Part shown: in pieces, positions 1-8,731 of the stretch | How the letters are laid out: each line of letters starts with the position of its first letter | Numbering within the stretch: position 1 is the stretch's first letter | Origin: Planctomycetota bacterium | GTDB taxonomy: Bacteria; Planctomycetota; UBA1135; UBA2386 | Assembly (NCBI GenBank): GCA_019636245.1 | Contig: JAHBXX010000020.1 | Location: forward strand, 17,378-81,377 | Reading direction: 5' to 3' | DNA: 64,000 nt | The notes under the pieces: model-generated | The model's database searches: none | Told to the model about the DNA's origin: nothing | Seen by the model: the letters and a program-made list of their open reading frames with translations, nothing else | Program-made: the position numbers and the translations under genes

Positions 1-1623
1 GAGATCGCGATCAGCGCGCTGGCCGACGCCGAGTTCCCGCACCGCGCCCTGCACGACGGCGATCGCATCGCGTTCGGCGGCGTCTCCTTCGAGGCCTGGG
101 CGACCCCCGGCCACACGCCGAACGCCATGACCTTCCTGCTGCGCGTGCCCGGCGGCGGCGCCGAACCGGCGTTCGCGCTGACCGGCGACACGCTGTTCGT
201 CGGCAGCATCGGTCGACCCGACCTGCTCGACGTGCCGCCCGCCGAACTGGCGGCCAAGTCGTTCGCTTCCGTCAAGCGGTTGAAGTCGCTGCCCGACGCC
301 ACCGTGGTGCTGCCCGCGCACGGCGCCGGCTCGCTCTGCGGGGCGCACCTGAGCCCCGAGACGACGTCGACGATCGGCCGCGAGAAGGCGACCAACCCCT
401 ACCTGCAGATCGCCAGCGAAGCGACCTTCGTCGCCAACGTGATCAGCCACCAGCCGGTCGCCCCGCAGTACTTCGCCTTCAACGTCGAGATGAACCGAAA
501 GGGCCCGCCGCTGGTCGAACGCGACGCGGCGCTGCCGGCCATGCTGGACGCCCCGGCGATCCGGCGGCTGCTCGCGGACGGCGCCTGGGTCGTCGACCTG
601 CGCGACCAGCAGCGCTACGCCGACGCCCACCTCGAAGGATCGATCAACGTCGCGCTGCGCGGTCGCCTCGACACCTGGACGGGCATCGTGGTGCCATTCG
701 GCGATCCGCTGCTGCTCGTCGGTGACGACGAGGAGGCGCGCGAGGGCGTCTTCCGCCTGCGTCGCATCGGCTACGACCGCATCGCCGGCCGCATCGCCGC
801 CGACGCCGACGCCTGGCGCCGTGACGGCCTGCCGGTCCGGCGCAGCGAGGTGATGACCGCGAAGCAACTGTTCGCCGCGATGCAGGCGGGCAAGGAACCG
901 CTGATCGTCGACGTGCGGTCGGCCGACGAGTACCAGGATCTCCGCCTCGGCGACGTCGGCAACATCCCGGTCACCGAGAGCGAGCGCTTCGCCAAGGTTC
1001 TCGACAAGAAGGCGGCGATCGTCATGGTCTGCAACTCCGCCTACCGGTCGAGCATGGCGATCGGCCTCGCCGAACGGCTCGGCTTCACCGACGTGCGATC
1101 GCTCGACGGCGGGCTCGATGCCTGGGTGGCGGCCGGCCTGCCGACGGTGGGCCGCATGGCGGCATCGGCGACGACGACCCAGCCGCGCTCCAGGCTGCAG
1201 CTGCCGGAACCGATCGATGCGGCGATGCTCGGCAAGATCCTGCTCGAGCAGCCCGCCGCCTACACCGTGATCGATCTGCGCCCGGACTGGCAGTTCCGGG
1301 AATGGAGCCTCCCCGGCGCGGTGAACGTGGCGATCGACGACCTCGCGGGACACCTGCGCACGCTGCCGGGCGACGCCCGCGTGGTGCTCGTCGATCGCGA
1401 CGGCTCGATCGCCTTCGCCGTCGCCGGCGCCCTGATGCAACAGGACGGCGGTCGGCTGCTGCGGGTGCTGTTCGGCGGCCTGCAGCAGTACCACCGCATG
1501 CACGCCACCGCCGGCGCGGCGGCGATGCCGCGCGCCGCGGCCATCGATCCGGCGCCGCCAGCTCCGGCGCCGCAACCGCAGACGCCACCCACCTCACCGA
1601 AGAAGCGCAGCGCCGGCTGCTGA
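1..1623 (+). CDS. MBL-fold hydrolase fused to three rhodanese domains (5' end missing)
   Basis: The frame is open from base 1, so the start lies outside the window; 540 residues are visible. The first ~130 residues are the end of a metallo-beta-lactamase fold of the persulfide dioxygenase/glyoxalase II type, with TPGHTPNAMTF, TGDTLFVGSIGRPDL and VLPAHGAGSLCG. Three rhodanese-like domains follow. Only the middle one has a cysteine in the active-site loop (VCNSAYRSS); the first and third lack it and are probably non-catalytic. The C-terminus is a Pro/Ala-rich tail. The gene heads a run of sulfur genes (two YeeE/YedE halves and a triple rhodanese), so a role in persulfide or thiosulfate handling is inferred. 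Conserved persulfide dioxygenase residues upstream cannot be checked. Confidence 0.85.
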   Translation, partial: EIAISALADAEFPHRALHDGDRIAFGGVSFEAWATPGHTPNAMTFLLRVPGGGAEPAFALTGDTLFVGSIGRPDLLDVPPAELAAKSFASVKRLKSLPDATVVLPAHGAGSLCGAHLSPETTSTIGREKATNPYLQIASEATFVANVISHQPVAPQYFAFNVEMNRKGPPLVERDAALPAMLDAPAIRRLLADGAWVVDLRDQQRYADAHLEGSINVALRGRLDTWTGIVVPFGDPLLLVGDDEEAREGVFRLRRIGYDRIAGRIAADADAWRRDGLPVRRSEVMTAKQLFAAMQAGKEPLIVDVRSADEYQDLRLGDVGNIPVTESERFAKVLDKKAAIVMVCNSAYRSSMAIGLAERLGFTDVRSLDGGLDAWVAAGLPTVGRMAASATTTQPRSRLQLPEPIDAAMLGKILLEQPAAYTVIDLRPDWQFREWSLPGAVNVAIDDLAGHLRTLPGDARVVLVDRDGSIAFAVAGALMQQDGGRLLRVLFGGLQQYHRMHATAGAAAMPRAAAIDPAPPAPAPQPQTPPTSPKKRSAGC

Positions 1624-1634
1624 GAGGCCCGACC

Positions 1635-2141
1635 ATGGCAAAGCCCTACTGGAATCCCTACGCGGCGGGCATCGGCCTCGGCCTGACCCTGCTGCTCGCC
1701 TACGTCGTGCTCGGCACGGGCCTGGGCGCCTCCGGGGCGATCACCCGCCTCTCGGTGGCCGCCGCCCATGCCGTGGCGCCGGCCGCCGTCGAGCGCGACG
1801 CGATCCTCGGGCCGTACGTCGCTGCGGGCAGCCCGCTCGTGCACTACCTGGTGACGATGTTCGCAGGCACGCTGGTCGGCGGCTTCCTGTCGGCCTTCGC
1901 CGCCGGGCGGACGCGGCTCACGATCGAACGGGGACCGACGGCTGGGCCGGGGCTGCGGCTCGCGCTGGCGCTCGCCGGCGGGGCGCTGGCCGGCCTCGGC
2001 GCGCGCTTCGCGCTCGGCTGCACGTCCGGACAGGCGCTGTCGGGCGGCGCGATGCTGCAGACCGGCAGCTTCGTGTTCACGGGCGCCTGCTTCGCGGCGG
2101 CGTTCGCCGTGGCCCCCCTGGTGCGCAAGGAGTGGCGATGA
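1635..2141 (+). CDS. YeeE/YedE family sulfur-compound transporter, first half
   Basis: A 168-residue integral membrane protein with about four hydrophobic segments. It carries the family signature GARFALGCTSGQALSGGA, whose cysteine corresponds to those that relay thiosulfate in TsuA/YeeE proteins. The ATG at 1635 is chosen over earlier in-frame codons because it lies 11 bases after the upstream stop and the hydrophobic protein begins there. Its stop overlaps the next gene's start (ATGA). Many YeeE/YedE transporters are split into two short proteins like this pair. Import of a reduced sulfur compound is inferred from family and context. Confidence 0.85.
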   Translation: MAKPYWNPYAAGIGLGLTLLLAYVVLGTGLGASGAITRLSVAAAHAVAPAAVERDAILGPYVAAGSPLVHYLVTMFAGTLVGGFLSAFAAGRTRLTIERGPTAGPGLRLALALAGGALAGLGARFALGCTSGQALSGGAMLQTGSFVFTGACFAAAFAVAPLVRKEWR

Positions 2142-2728
2142 ACCTCTACGCCCACGATCTCCTCGACGCGCCGATCGGCCTCGCGCTGGCGCTGCTGCTC
2201 GGCCTCGGCTTCGGCTTCTGGCTCGAGCGGGCGGGCTTCGGCAGCTCGCGCAAGCTGACCGCGATCTTCTACCTGCGCGACTTCGCCGTGCTCAAGGTGA
2301 TGTTCTCGGCGATGGTGACGGCGGCCCTGGGCCTGCAGGCGCTCGCCGCCGTCGGACTCGTCGACCTCGGCTCGTTGTACGTGCCGGCGACGGTGGTCTG
2401 GCCGCAGCTCGTCGGCGGACTGCTGTTCGGCGTCGGCTTCGTCGCCGGCGGCTGGTGCCCGGGCACCGCCGCCGTCGGCCTGGCCAGCGGCCGTCTCGAC
2501 GCGCTGGTGTTCCTGCTCGGCGCCGCAGCGGGCAGCCTGGCGTTCGCCGGCCTCGCTCCCGGCCTGGACGACTTCCTGCACGCCGGCGCGTGCGACGTGG
2601 GCTCCCTGCCCGAACGACTCGGCGTGTCCGGGCCCATCGGCGCCGCCGCGCTGCTCGCCGTCGCGCTGCTCGCCTTCGTCGGCGCCACCCTCGTCGAACG
2701 CATCATGGTCCGGAGGAACCCCGCATGA
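2138..2728 (+). CDS. YeeE/YedE family sulfur-compound transporter, second half
   Basis: A 196-residue membrane protein starting at ATG 2138, preceded by an AAGGAG ribosome site at 2127-2132. A GTG two codons earlier is possible but overlaps that site. It carries the second family motif with its cysteine, AGGWCPGTAAVG. The gene overlaps its upstream partner by four bases and its downstream neighbour by four bases, so the products are probably made in equal amounts. Together with the preceding gene it should form one sulfur-compound channel. Confidence 0.85.
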   Translation: MNLYAHDLLDAPIGLALALLLGLGFGFWLERAGFGSSRKLTAIFYLRDFAVLKVMFSAMVTAALGLQALAAVGLVDLGSLYVPATVVWPQLVGGLLFGVGFVAGGWCPGTAAVGLASGRLDALVFLLGAAAGSLAFAGLAPGLDDFLHAGACDVGSLPERLGVSGPIGAAALLAVALLAFVGATLVERIMVRRNPA

Positions 2729-4155
2729 ACGCCCACCCCTCGGAGCCGGCCAGGCAGGCCGTCGCCCTCGGCGCGATGGCGCTGGCGGTCGTCTTCGCGC
2801 TCGTTCTGGGCAGCCACCCGCAGCTGGCCCCCGCCCGCCGCGCTCCGACCGCCGACGCCTCTTGGCTGCGGGAGATCGAAACCGGCGGCGACCACATCGA
2901 GCCCCTGCAGCTGGCGCGCGAACTGCTCGCGGCGCCGAACGACCTGGTGCTGGTCGACCTGCGGCCGGCCGACGAGTACGCCGCCTGGCACCTGCCGGGC
3001 GCCGTCTCGCTCACCGTGCCGCAGGTGTGCGGCCGCGAAGGCGCCGCGCTGTTCGCGCGGGCGCCCAGGCTGGTCGTGCTCTACAGCAACGGGCCGGCCC
3101 ACCCGGGCCAGGCCTGGGTGGAGCTGCGGCGCGCCGGCCACACGAACGTCAGGGTGCTCGCGGGCGGCCTCGCCGACTTCCATGCCGAGGTGCTGCTGCC
3201 GCCCTCCCTGCGCACGGGCGCGACCGCGGCCAGCAGCCAGGCCGAGCAGCCGGCCCATGCCCTGCTGCGCGCCTTCTTCCTCGGCGACCCGCGGCCGAGC
3301 CCGCATGCCGCATGGGCCACCGACCCCGACTCGCTGCAGCAGCCGACCATGGTCTCGCCGCGCTGGCTGCACGACCGGCTCGGCCGCGTGGCGATCCTCG
3401 ACGTGCGCCAGGAGGCCGAGTTCCGCGCCCTGCACCTGCCCGGAGCGCAGCGGCTGGCGCTGGGCGAACTCCGCGTTCCGCACGGGGACCGGGACCTGCT
3501 GCTGCGGCCCGCAGGCGAACTCGCCGCTGCGTTCGGCCGGCTCGGCATCGAGCCGACCACCCCCGTCGTGCTCTACGGCGATGCACGGCTGCAGGACGCG
3601 ACGCTCGGTGCTGTCGCCCTGCTGCGCCTCGGCCACCAGTCGCTGGCGATCCTGGAGGGCGGCATCCGGCGCTGGGCCACGGAACGCCGCCCGCTGACCG
3701 CCGACGTGGTCGCGCCGACCGCGCGCGACTACGCGCCGCGGCCGGGCGCCGGCAACTTCGTGATCGGCACCGACGAGCTGGCGGCCGAGGTCCTGGCCGG
3801 TCGCATCGCCCCGCTCGATGTGCGGCCGCCGGAGGAGTTCCGCGGCGAACGCTCGACCGAGGCCCGTCCCGGCCACATCCCCGGCGCCCGGAACCGGCCG
3901 ATCGCCGGCGACGTGCAGCGCACCGACGACGGGCTCTGGCTGCGGCCGCGCGCCGAACTCGCCGCCGCCTACGCCGCGCTCGGCTACCCGAAGGACCGGC
4001 CGGTGGTCGTCGGCTGCCGCACCGGCCACTCGGCCTCGGCGACGTGGTTCGTGCTGCGCCACCTGCTCGGCTACGAGCATGCGCGCTGGCACAACGGCTC
4101 GTGGACCGAATGGGCCGAGCGCACCGACCTGCCCGCCGCAACCGGCGATCGCTGA
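2725..4155 (+). CDS. Membrane-anchored triple-rhodanese sulfurtransferase
   Basis: A 476-residue protein starting at ATG 2725, overlapping the YeeE stop by four bases. One hydrophobic segment (about residues 12-32) should anchor it facing the periplasm. Three rhodanese domains follow, beginning near residues 65, 210 and 345. The first two have no active-site cysteine (LYSNGPAH and LYGDARLQ in its place). The third has a normal loop, VVGCRTGHSAS. The layout of one live domain with two dead ones repeats the first gene of the operon. The likely role is to pass sulfane sulfur in concert with the YeeE pair; the substrate cannot be told from sequence. Confidence 0.85.
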   Translation: MNAHPSEPARQAVALGAMALAVVFALVLGSHPQLAPARRAPTADASWLREIETGGDHIEPLQLARELLAAPNDLVLVDLRPADEYAAWHLPGAVSLTVPQVCGREGAALFARAPRLVVLYSNGPAHPGQAWVELRRAGHTNVRVLAGGLADFHAEVLLPPSLRTGATAASSQAEQPAHALLRAFFLGDPRPSPHAAWATDPDSLQQPTMVSPRWLHDRLGRVAILDVRQEAEFRALHLPGAQRLALGELRVPHGDRDLLLRPAGELAAAFGRLGIEPTTPVVLYGDARLQDATLGAVALLRLGHQSLAILEGGIRRWATERRPLTADVVAPTARDYAPRPGAGNFVIGTDELAAEVLAGRIAPLDVRPPEEFRGERSTEARPGHIPGARNRPIAGDVQRTDDGLWLRPRAELAAAYAALGYPKDRPVVVGCRTGHSASATWFVLRHLLGYEHARWHNGSWTEWAERTDLPAATGDR

Positions 4156-4161
4156 GGCACC

Positions 4162-4518
4162 ATGCCGACCCCAACGAACCTCTCCGCCCGCCTGCTGGAA
4201 CGCATCGCCGAGCAGTTCCGGGCCCTGGGCGAGCCGTCGCGGCTGCAGCTGATGCAGTTGCTGTTCGCCGGCGAGCGCACCGTCGGCGAGCTCGTCGCCG
4301 CCTCGGGGCTGTCGCTGGCCAACGTCAGCAAGCACCTCGGCATCCTGCACCAGGTCGGCTGGGTGACCAGGCGCAAGGCGGGCCTCAACGTCGTCTACGG
4401 CCTCGCCGACGAGCGTGCCCTCGGCCTCTGCGACCTCATGTGCGACCGCGTCCGGGAACGGGCCGAGGCGGAAGTCACGGCGACGGCGCCGCCGGCGCGG
4501 CGCCGGGCGCGCGGCTGA
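4162..4518 (+). CDS. ArsR-family winged-helix repressor of the sulfur operon
   Basis: A 118-residue ArsR/SmtB-type protein with a clear DNA-recognition helix (SGLSLANVSKHLGILHQVG) and beta-wing. Two cysteines near the C-terminus (LCDLMCDRV) could form a thiol switch. Known persulfide sensors of this family (BigR/SqrR/YgaV) also use two cysteines, but theirs sit in different helices, so the comparison is only suggestive. The gene follows the triple rhodanese by six bases and probably regulates the operon in response to sulfide or persulfide. It ends back to back with the next, convergent gene. Confidence 0.82.
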   Translation: MPTPTNLSARLLERIAEQFRALGEPSRLQLMQLLFAGERTVGELVAASGLSLANVSKHLGILHQVGWVTRRKAGLNVVYGLADERALGLCDLMCDRVRERAEAEVTATAPPARRRARG

Positions 4519-5214
4519 TCAGCGGGCCGCCGGCAGCGGTTCGAGGTCGATGCGGCGGAACTCGCAGACCGAGCCCTCGGCCTGCAGCGCGATGCGACCC
4601 TGGTCGGCCGTGCAGTCGGTGCCGTGGTTGACCAGGTCGCCGTTGACCCAGACCTCGATCTCGCGCCCGCGGCACTCGACGACCATCTGGTTCCACTCGC
4701 CGGCGCGCTTCTCGCTGCCGTCGGTGAGGTTCTTGATGCGGCGCGCACGGTCGCCGTCGACGCCCCACTTCGCGCGCGGCCCGCGCCGTGCCTCCATGTC
4801 GGGCACCACGATGTCCTCGCCGATGCACCAGAAGTCGCCGGCGTTGCCGCTGTGCAGCTGCACCTCGATCGACTGCGGGAACATGCCGTAGAGCCGCCGC
4901 GGCGTCGACGTGTGCACCAGCACGCCGCAGTTGCCCGGGGTGCCCGGCCAGCGCCACTCCACCGTCAACCGGTAGTCGCGGTAGATCGCATCCGTGATCA
5001 GGTGTCCCTGCGGCTCGCCGAGGCTCACCAGGAGACCATCCCGGGCGGCGAACGAGGCCGGCACCTCCTTGCCGCCGTCGGCCGCCGGCACGTCGGCGTG
5101 CCAGCCGGCCAGGTCGATGCCGTTCCACAGCCGGACGGTCGCATCACCGGTCGTGCTGGCGCAGGCGCCGACCAACAGCAACGGCAGGGAAGGGAGGCGA
5201 CGGCGCAGGCTCAT
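4519..5214 (-). CDS. DUF1080 (3-keto-disaccharide hydrolase-like) lipoprotein
   Basis: A 231-residue protein of the DUF1080 family, a concanavalin-like fold abundant in Planctomycetota and Bacteroidota. The ATG at 5214 gives a lipoprotein signal with lipobox LVGAC. Typical family features are LWNGIDLAGWHA near the start of the domain, WRWPGTPGNCGVLVHTS in the middle, GEWNQMVVECRG, and VWVNGDLVNHGTD near the end. Family members act on carbohydrates, including 3-keto-glucosides; the substrate here is unknown. Its stop codon abuts that of the ArsR gene. Confidence 0.85.
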   Translation of the reverse strand: MSLRRRLPSLPLLLVGACASTTGDATVRLWNGIDLAGWHADVPAADGGKEVPASFAARDGLLVSLGEPQGHLITDAIYRDYRLTVEWRWPGTPGNCGVLVHTSTPRRLYGMFPQSIEVQLHSGNAGDFWCIGEDIVVPDMEARRGPRAKWGVDGDRARRIKNLTDGSEKRAGEWNQMVVECRGREIEVWVNGDLVNHGTDCTADQGRIALQAEGSVCEFRRIDLEPLPAAR

Positions 5215-5240
5215 GCGCGCGGACGCTACGCCGGCCCGCC

Positions 5241-5888
5241 TCAGGGCGCCAGCCGTTCGAGGTCCCAGCCGGCCGCCGCGCGGCGGTAGCGGAACCGATC
5301 GTGCAGCCGGCCATCGCGGCCCTGCCAGAACTCGACCACGTCCGGCGCGAGCAGGTAGCCGCCCCAGTGCGGCGGCCGCGCCAACGGCGCCTCCCCGGCC
5401 GCGGCGGCGAGCGCCGCCACCCGCCGCTCCAGCTCGTCGCGGCTGGCGACGACGCGGCTCTGCGGCGACGCGGCGCTGCACAGCTGCGCCCGCCGTGGCC
5501 GGGCGGCGAAGTAGGCGTCCGACACGGCGTCTTCGACCGGCGCCACCGGACCGGTGAACCGCACCTGCCGGTTGCGCGGCCGCGACCACCAGAACGTCGC
5601 CGCCGCCCGCGCGTTCGCCGCCAGCTGCCGCCCCTTGTCGCTGTCGCGGTTGCTGAAGAACGTCAGGCCGCGCTCGTCGAGCACCTTCAGCAGCACGATG
5701 CGGCAGTGCGGCTGGCCGTCCGGGTCCACGGTCGCCAGCGCCATGCCGTTCGGTTCGTCGACGCCGGCGGCGGTCGCCGCCGCGAGCCAGGCGCGGAACA
5801 ACGGCAGGGGCAGCGGCGGCATGTCCGCGCGCGCCAGCGGCGAGTCGCCGTACTCGACCCGCATCGAGGCGAACAGATCGTCGCGCAT
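5241..5888 (-). CDS. pdxH: Pyridoxamine/pyridoxine 5'-phosphate oxidase
   Basis: A 215-residue flavoenzyme of normal family length that oxidises pyridoxine or pyridoxamine 5'-phosphate to pyridoxal 5'-phosphate with FMN. Family landmarks are present in order: RIVLLKVLDERGLTFFSN (FMN binding), SDKGRQLAANARAAATFWW, RQVRFTGPV, SPQSRVVASRDEL, and WGGYLLAPDVVEFWQG followed by RLHDRFRYRR. It lies downstream of and opposite to the dehydrogenase at 5987, with a 98-base shared upstream region. Confidence 0.93.
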   Translation of the reverse strand: MRDDLFASMRVEYGDSPLARADMPPLPLPLFRAWLAAATAAGVDEPNGMALATVDPDGQPHCRIVLLKVLDERGLTFFSNRDSDKGRQLAANARAAATFWWSRPRNRQVRFTGPVAPVEDAVSDAYFAARPRRAQLCSAASPQSRVVASRDELERRVAALAAAAGEAPLARPPHWGGYLLAPDVVEFWQGRDGRLHDRFRYRRAAAGWDLERLAP

Positions 5889-5986
5889 GCGGGCGATGCT
5901 AGCCCGCCGGCGAATCGACCGCGCCGGGCCCGCACGGGCTTCCCCGGCCGGCCGCCAGCCGGGACGATCCGCGCCCAGACGAAAGC

Positions 5987-7285
5987 ATGCCGAACCTCCC
6001 CCCGCCGTCGTCCGCCGCCACCTCCGCCGATGCCGACCTGTTCGCCCGTTCGCTGGCGCGGGTCGTGCAAGCCGCCCAACACGCGCGCATCGATCCCGAG
6101 ACGCTGCTGCGCCTGTCGGCCCCGGCCCGCACCATCGAGGTGTCGATCCCCTTGCGGCGCGACGATGGTTCGCTGCAGGTGTTCCGCGGCTACCGGGTCC
6201 AGTACGACGATTCGCGCGGGCCGTACAAGGGCGGTATCCGCTTCCATCCGCGCGTCGACCTGGCCGAGGTCAAGTCGCTGGCGCTGTGGATGACGCTGAA
6301 GTGCGCCGTCGTCGACGTGCCGTTCGGCGGCGGCAAGGGCGGCATCGAGGTCGACCCGCGGCAGCTCTCGACCGCCGAGCTCGAGCGCTTGAGCCGCGGC
6401 TACGTGCGGGCGCTCGCCGACGTGCTGGGCGTCGATCGCGACGTGCCGGCCCCGGACGTCTACACCAACGCCCGCACGATGGCGTGGATGGCCGACGAGT
6501 ATCGCGTCATCGCCCGTCGCCTCGAGCCGGGCATGATCACCGGCAAGCCCGTGGGCCGCGGCGGCAGCCTCGGCCGCGACGATGCCACCGGACGCGGCGG
6601 CTACTACGTGCTGAAGGAGATCGAGGCCCGGCGTGGCTGGTCGCCCGCGCAGGTGCGGGTGGCCGTGCAGGGCTTCGGCAACGCCGGCCAGCACATCGCC
6701 CAGCTGCTGCACGAGGACGGCTACAGGGTGGTCGCCGTCAGCGACTCGAAGGGCGGCATCCTGCAGCCGGACGGACTCGACGTGCCCGCCGTCGCCGCGC
6801 ACAAGCAGGCGCAGCACGAACTGCCGCTCCCGCGCGGCGCCCGGCGCCTGGGCAACGCCGACCTGCTGCAGCTCGAGGTCGACGTGCTGGTGCCGGCCGC
6901 GCTCGAGGACCAGCTGACCGAACACAACGCGGAGCAGGTGGCGGCCAAGGTCGTGCTGGAACTGGCGAACGGCCCGACCACCGGGCCAGCGGACGCGATC
7001 CTGCACCGCCGCGGCGTGCTGGTGGTGCCCGATGTGCTCGCCAACGCCGGCGGGGTCACGGTCAGCTGGTTCGAGTGGCTGCAGAACCGAACGGGCGAGC
7101 CCTGGTCGCTGGCGCAGGTGCACGAACGCCTCCGGGCCTGCATGCGCACGCAGTTCCAGGCCGTGCACGAGCGCGCGACCACGCAGGGTGTGCCGATGCG
7201 CATGGCGGCCTACGGCCTGGCCCTCGAGCGGCTCGACCGGGCCCTCGGCGCCGGCGGCACGGCCGCCGACTTCGCCCGGGGCTGA
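5987..7285 (+). CDS. gdhA: Glu/Leu/Phe/Val-type amino-acid dehydrogenase, probably glutamate dehydrogenase
   Basis: A 432-residue protein of the expected length for hexameric NAD(P)-dependent glutamate dehydrogenase. It has the substrate site YKGGIRFHP and the catalytic lysine region LKCAVVDVPFGGGKGG in the first half, then APDVYTN, the dinucleotide-binding loop VQGFGNAGQHIA and the LANGPTTGPAD segment. Glutamate is the most likely substrate from the overall pattern, but leucine dehydrogenases share much of it. Start at ATG 5987, in a divergent arrangement with pdxH. Confidence 0.88.
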   Translation: MPNLPPPSSAATSADADLFARSLARVVQAAQHARIDPETLLRLSAPARTIEVSIPLRRDDGSLQVFRGYRVQYDDSRGPYKGGIRFHPRVDLAEVKSLALWMTLKCAVVDVPFGGGKGGIEVDPRQLSTAELERLSRGYVRALADVLGVDRDVPAPDVYTNARTMAWMADEYRVIARRLEPGMITGKPVGRGGSLGRDDATGRGGYYVLKEIEARRGWSPAQVRVAVQGFGNAGQHIAQLLHEDGYRVVAVSDSKGGILQPDGLDVPAVAAHKQAQHELPLPRGARRLGNADLLQLEVDVLVPAALEDQLTEHNAEQVAAKVVLELANGPTTGPADAILHRRGVLVVPDVLANAGGVTVSWFEWLQNRTGEPWSLAQVHERLRACMRTQFQAVHERATTQGVPMRMAAYGLALERLDRALGAGGTAADFARG

Positions 7286-7547
7286 ATCCAGCCGGATCGA
7301 AGTGGTCCGACGGAGCCGCCCGCCGGAACTGATGGCAAGCGTGGAGCTGGGCGGGTGACATGCCACGGATTGGGGTGGAACGCGCGACTACCGCAACCAG
7401 TGGTGGCAGATCCACGCTTGCCACCAGTCCCCTCTGGAGCCTGCCTCTGCGCGGGGGGTGGCCGTCCAGCGCACAGATCCGCTCTTGCAGAATCGCCCCG
7501 CCCGCCCCAACGAGCCCGGCGCGAAGCGCGACCAACCCGCAGGGGCG

Positions 7548-8633
7548 ATGCACGAGTCCGAGCGCCGACAGATGCTGGCCACGATCGAGGACCTCTTCCG
7601 CCGCACCGCGGCGCGGACGGGGTTCGGTAGCGCCGGATCGGGCGTGCTGGAGGCCATGGGCAGGGTGCCGCGGGAGCAGTTCGTGCCGCCCGAATCGGCC
7701 CACCGCGCCTACGACGACACCGCCCTGGCGCTGGCCTGCGGGCAGACCATCTCGCAGCCGTTCGTCGTCGCTCTGATGACGACCCTGCTGCGCCCGCGCC
7801 GCGACCACCGGGTGCTCGAGATCGGCACCGGCAGCGGCTACCAGGCCGCGGTGCTCTCCCACCTGGTGCGCGAGGTCTGGAGCCTCGAGGTCGTGCCCGA
7901 ACTGGCCCACGCCGCCGCGACCCGCCTGCAGCGGCTCGGCCACCGCAACGTGCACGTGCAGGCCGGCGACGGCACGCACGGTTGGCCGGAGCACGCCCCC
8001 TACGACGGCATCGTGGTCACCTGTGGCGGCGAGGCGGTGCCGCCCGCCCTGCTCGAACAGCTGGCTCCGCACGGACATCTGGTGATGCCCGTGGGTCCCG
8101 CCGACGACCAGCGCCTGCTCGACGTCACCCGCGACCGGCGCGGCGCGGTGCGCCTGCGCGACGTGCTGGGGGTGCGGTTCGTGCCCTTCGTGCACCTGCC
8201 GGCGCCGGCGCCGCAGGGAGCCGGCGACGACGCCCGCAGCATCGGGCTCGCCGCCGCGGCCGACAGCGCCGCGGCAGCGTTCGCAGACCTGGCCCTGGCC
8301 GTGTCGTCGCTGGTGGTGCCGGCGCGGCAGGTCCGCCCCGAACGCCGCATCGAGTTCGCCTGTTCGGCGACGTCGCCGCAGCAACTGCTGGCGCGCTGGC
8401 TGGACGAGGTGGCCTGGGCCATGCGGCGCCAGGAGCTGGTGTTCGCGACGTTCGAGGTCGCCGTCCGCGGCGATTCCCTGCGGGCCACGGGCTGGGGCCA
8501 GCCGATCGAGGCCACGGGCACGACGCCGCGCACGGACCCGCGCACGTGGTCGCTGCAGGACCCCAGGCTCGAACGCACGGCGACCGGTTACCGCGCCAGT
8601 TGCCGCGTCGCCACGGACCGGCAGCCGGTCTGA
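7548..8633 (+). CDS. Protein-L-isoaspartate O-methyltransferase with C-terminal archease-like domain
   Basis: A 361-residue protein, far longer than the usual ~210 residues of this methyltransferase. Residues ~1-210 are a standard PIMT, with LEIGTGSGYQAAVLSHL for SAM binding and DGIVVTCGGEAVP. The remaining ~145 residues match the archease pattern: an N-terminal A..AFADLALAVSSLV helix, LLARWLDEVAW...LVFATFEV in the middle and GDSLRATGWGQPIE near the end. Archease activates the RNA ligase RtcB. The ATG at 7548, behind a short GGGG tract, is preferred to a GTG at 7458. The archease assignment is motif-based and should be tested by profile search. Confidence 0.75.
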   Translation: MHESERRQMLATIEDLFRRTAARTGFGSAGSGVLEAMGRVPREQFVPPESAHRAYDDTALALACGQTISQPFVVALMTTLLRPRRDHRVLEIGTGSGYQAAVLSHLVREVWSLEVVPELAHAAATRLQRLGHRNVHVQAGDGTHGWPEHAPYDGIVVTCGGEAVPPALLEQLAPHGHLVMPVGPADDQRLLDVTRDRRGAVRLRDVLGVRFVPFVHLPAPAPQGAGDDARSIGLAAAADSAAAAFADLALAVSSLVVPARQVRPERRIEFACSATSPQQLLARWLDEVAWAMRRQELVFATFEVAVRGDSLRATGWGQPIEATGTTPRTDPRTWSLQDPRLERTATGYRASCRVATDRQPV

Positions 8634-8731
8634 CGCCCGACGGCGGCGGCGTTTCCAGCCTGGGGCGCGTGGCGTATGGCACAATGCGCACCGGCGGGTT
8701 CCCATGGGAGGCTCGAACCGGAGGAGCTGCG

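Noticed and set aside
2269..4350. A 693-codon minus-strand frame opposite the sulfur genes
   Set aside because: Antisense to genes with clear rhodanese and YeeE motifs; no recognisable domain of its own.
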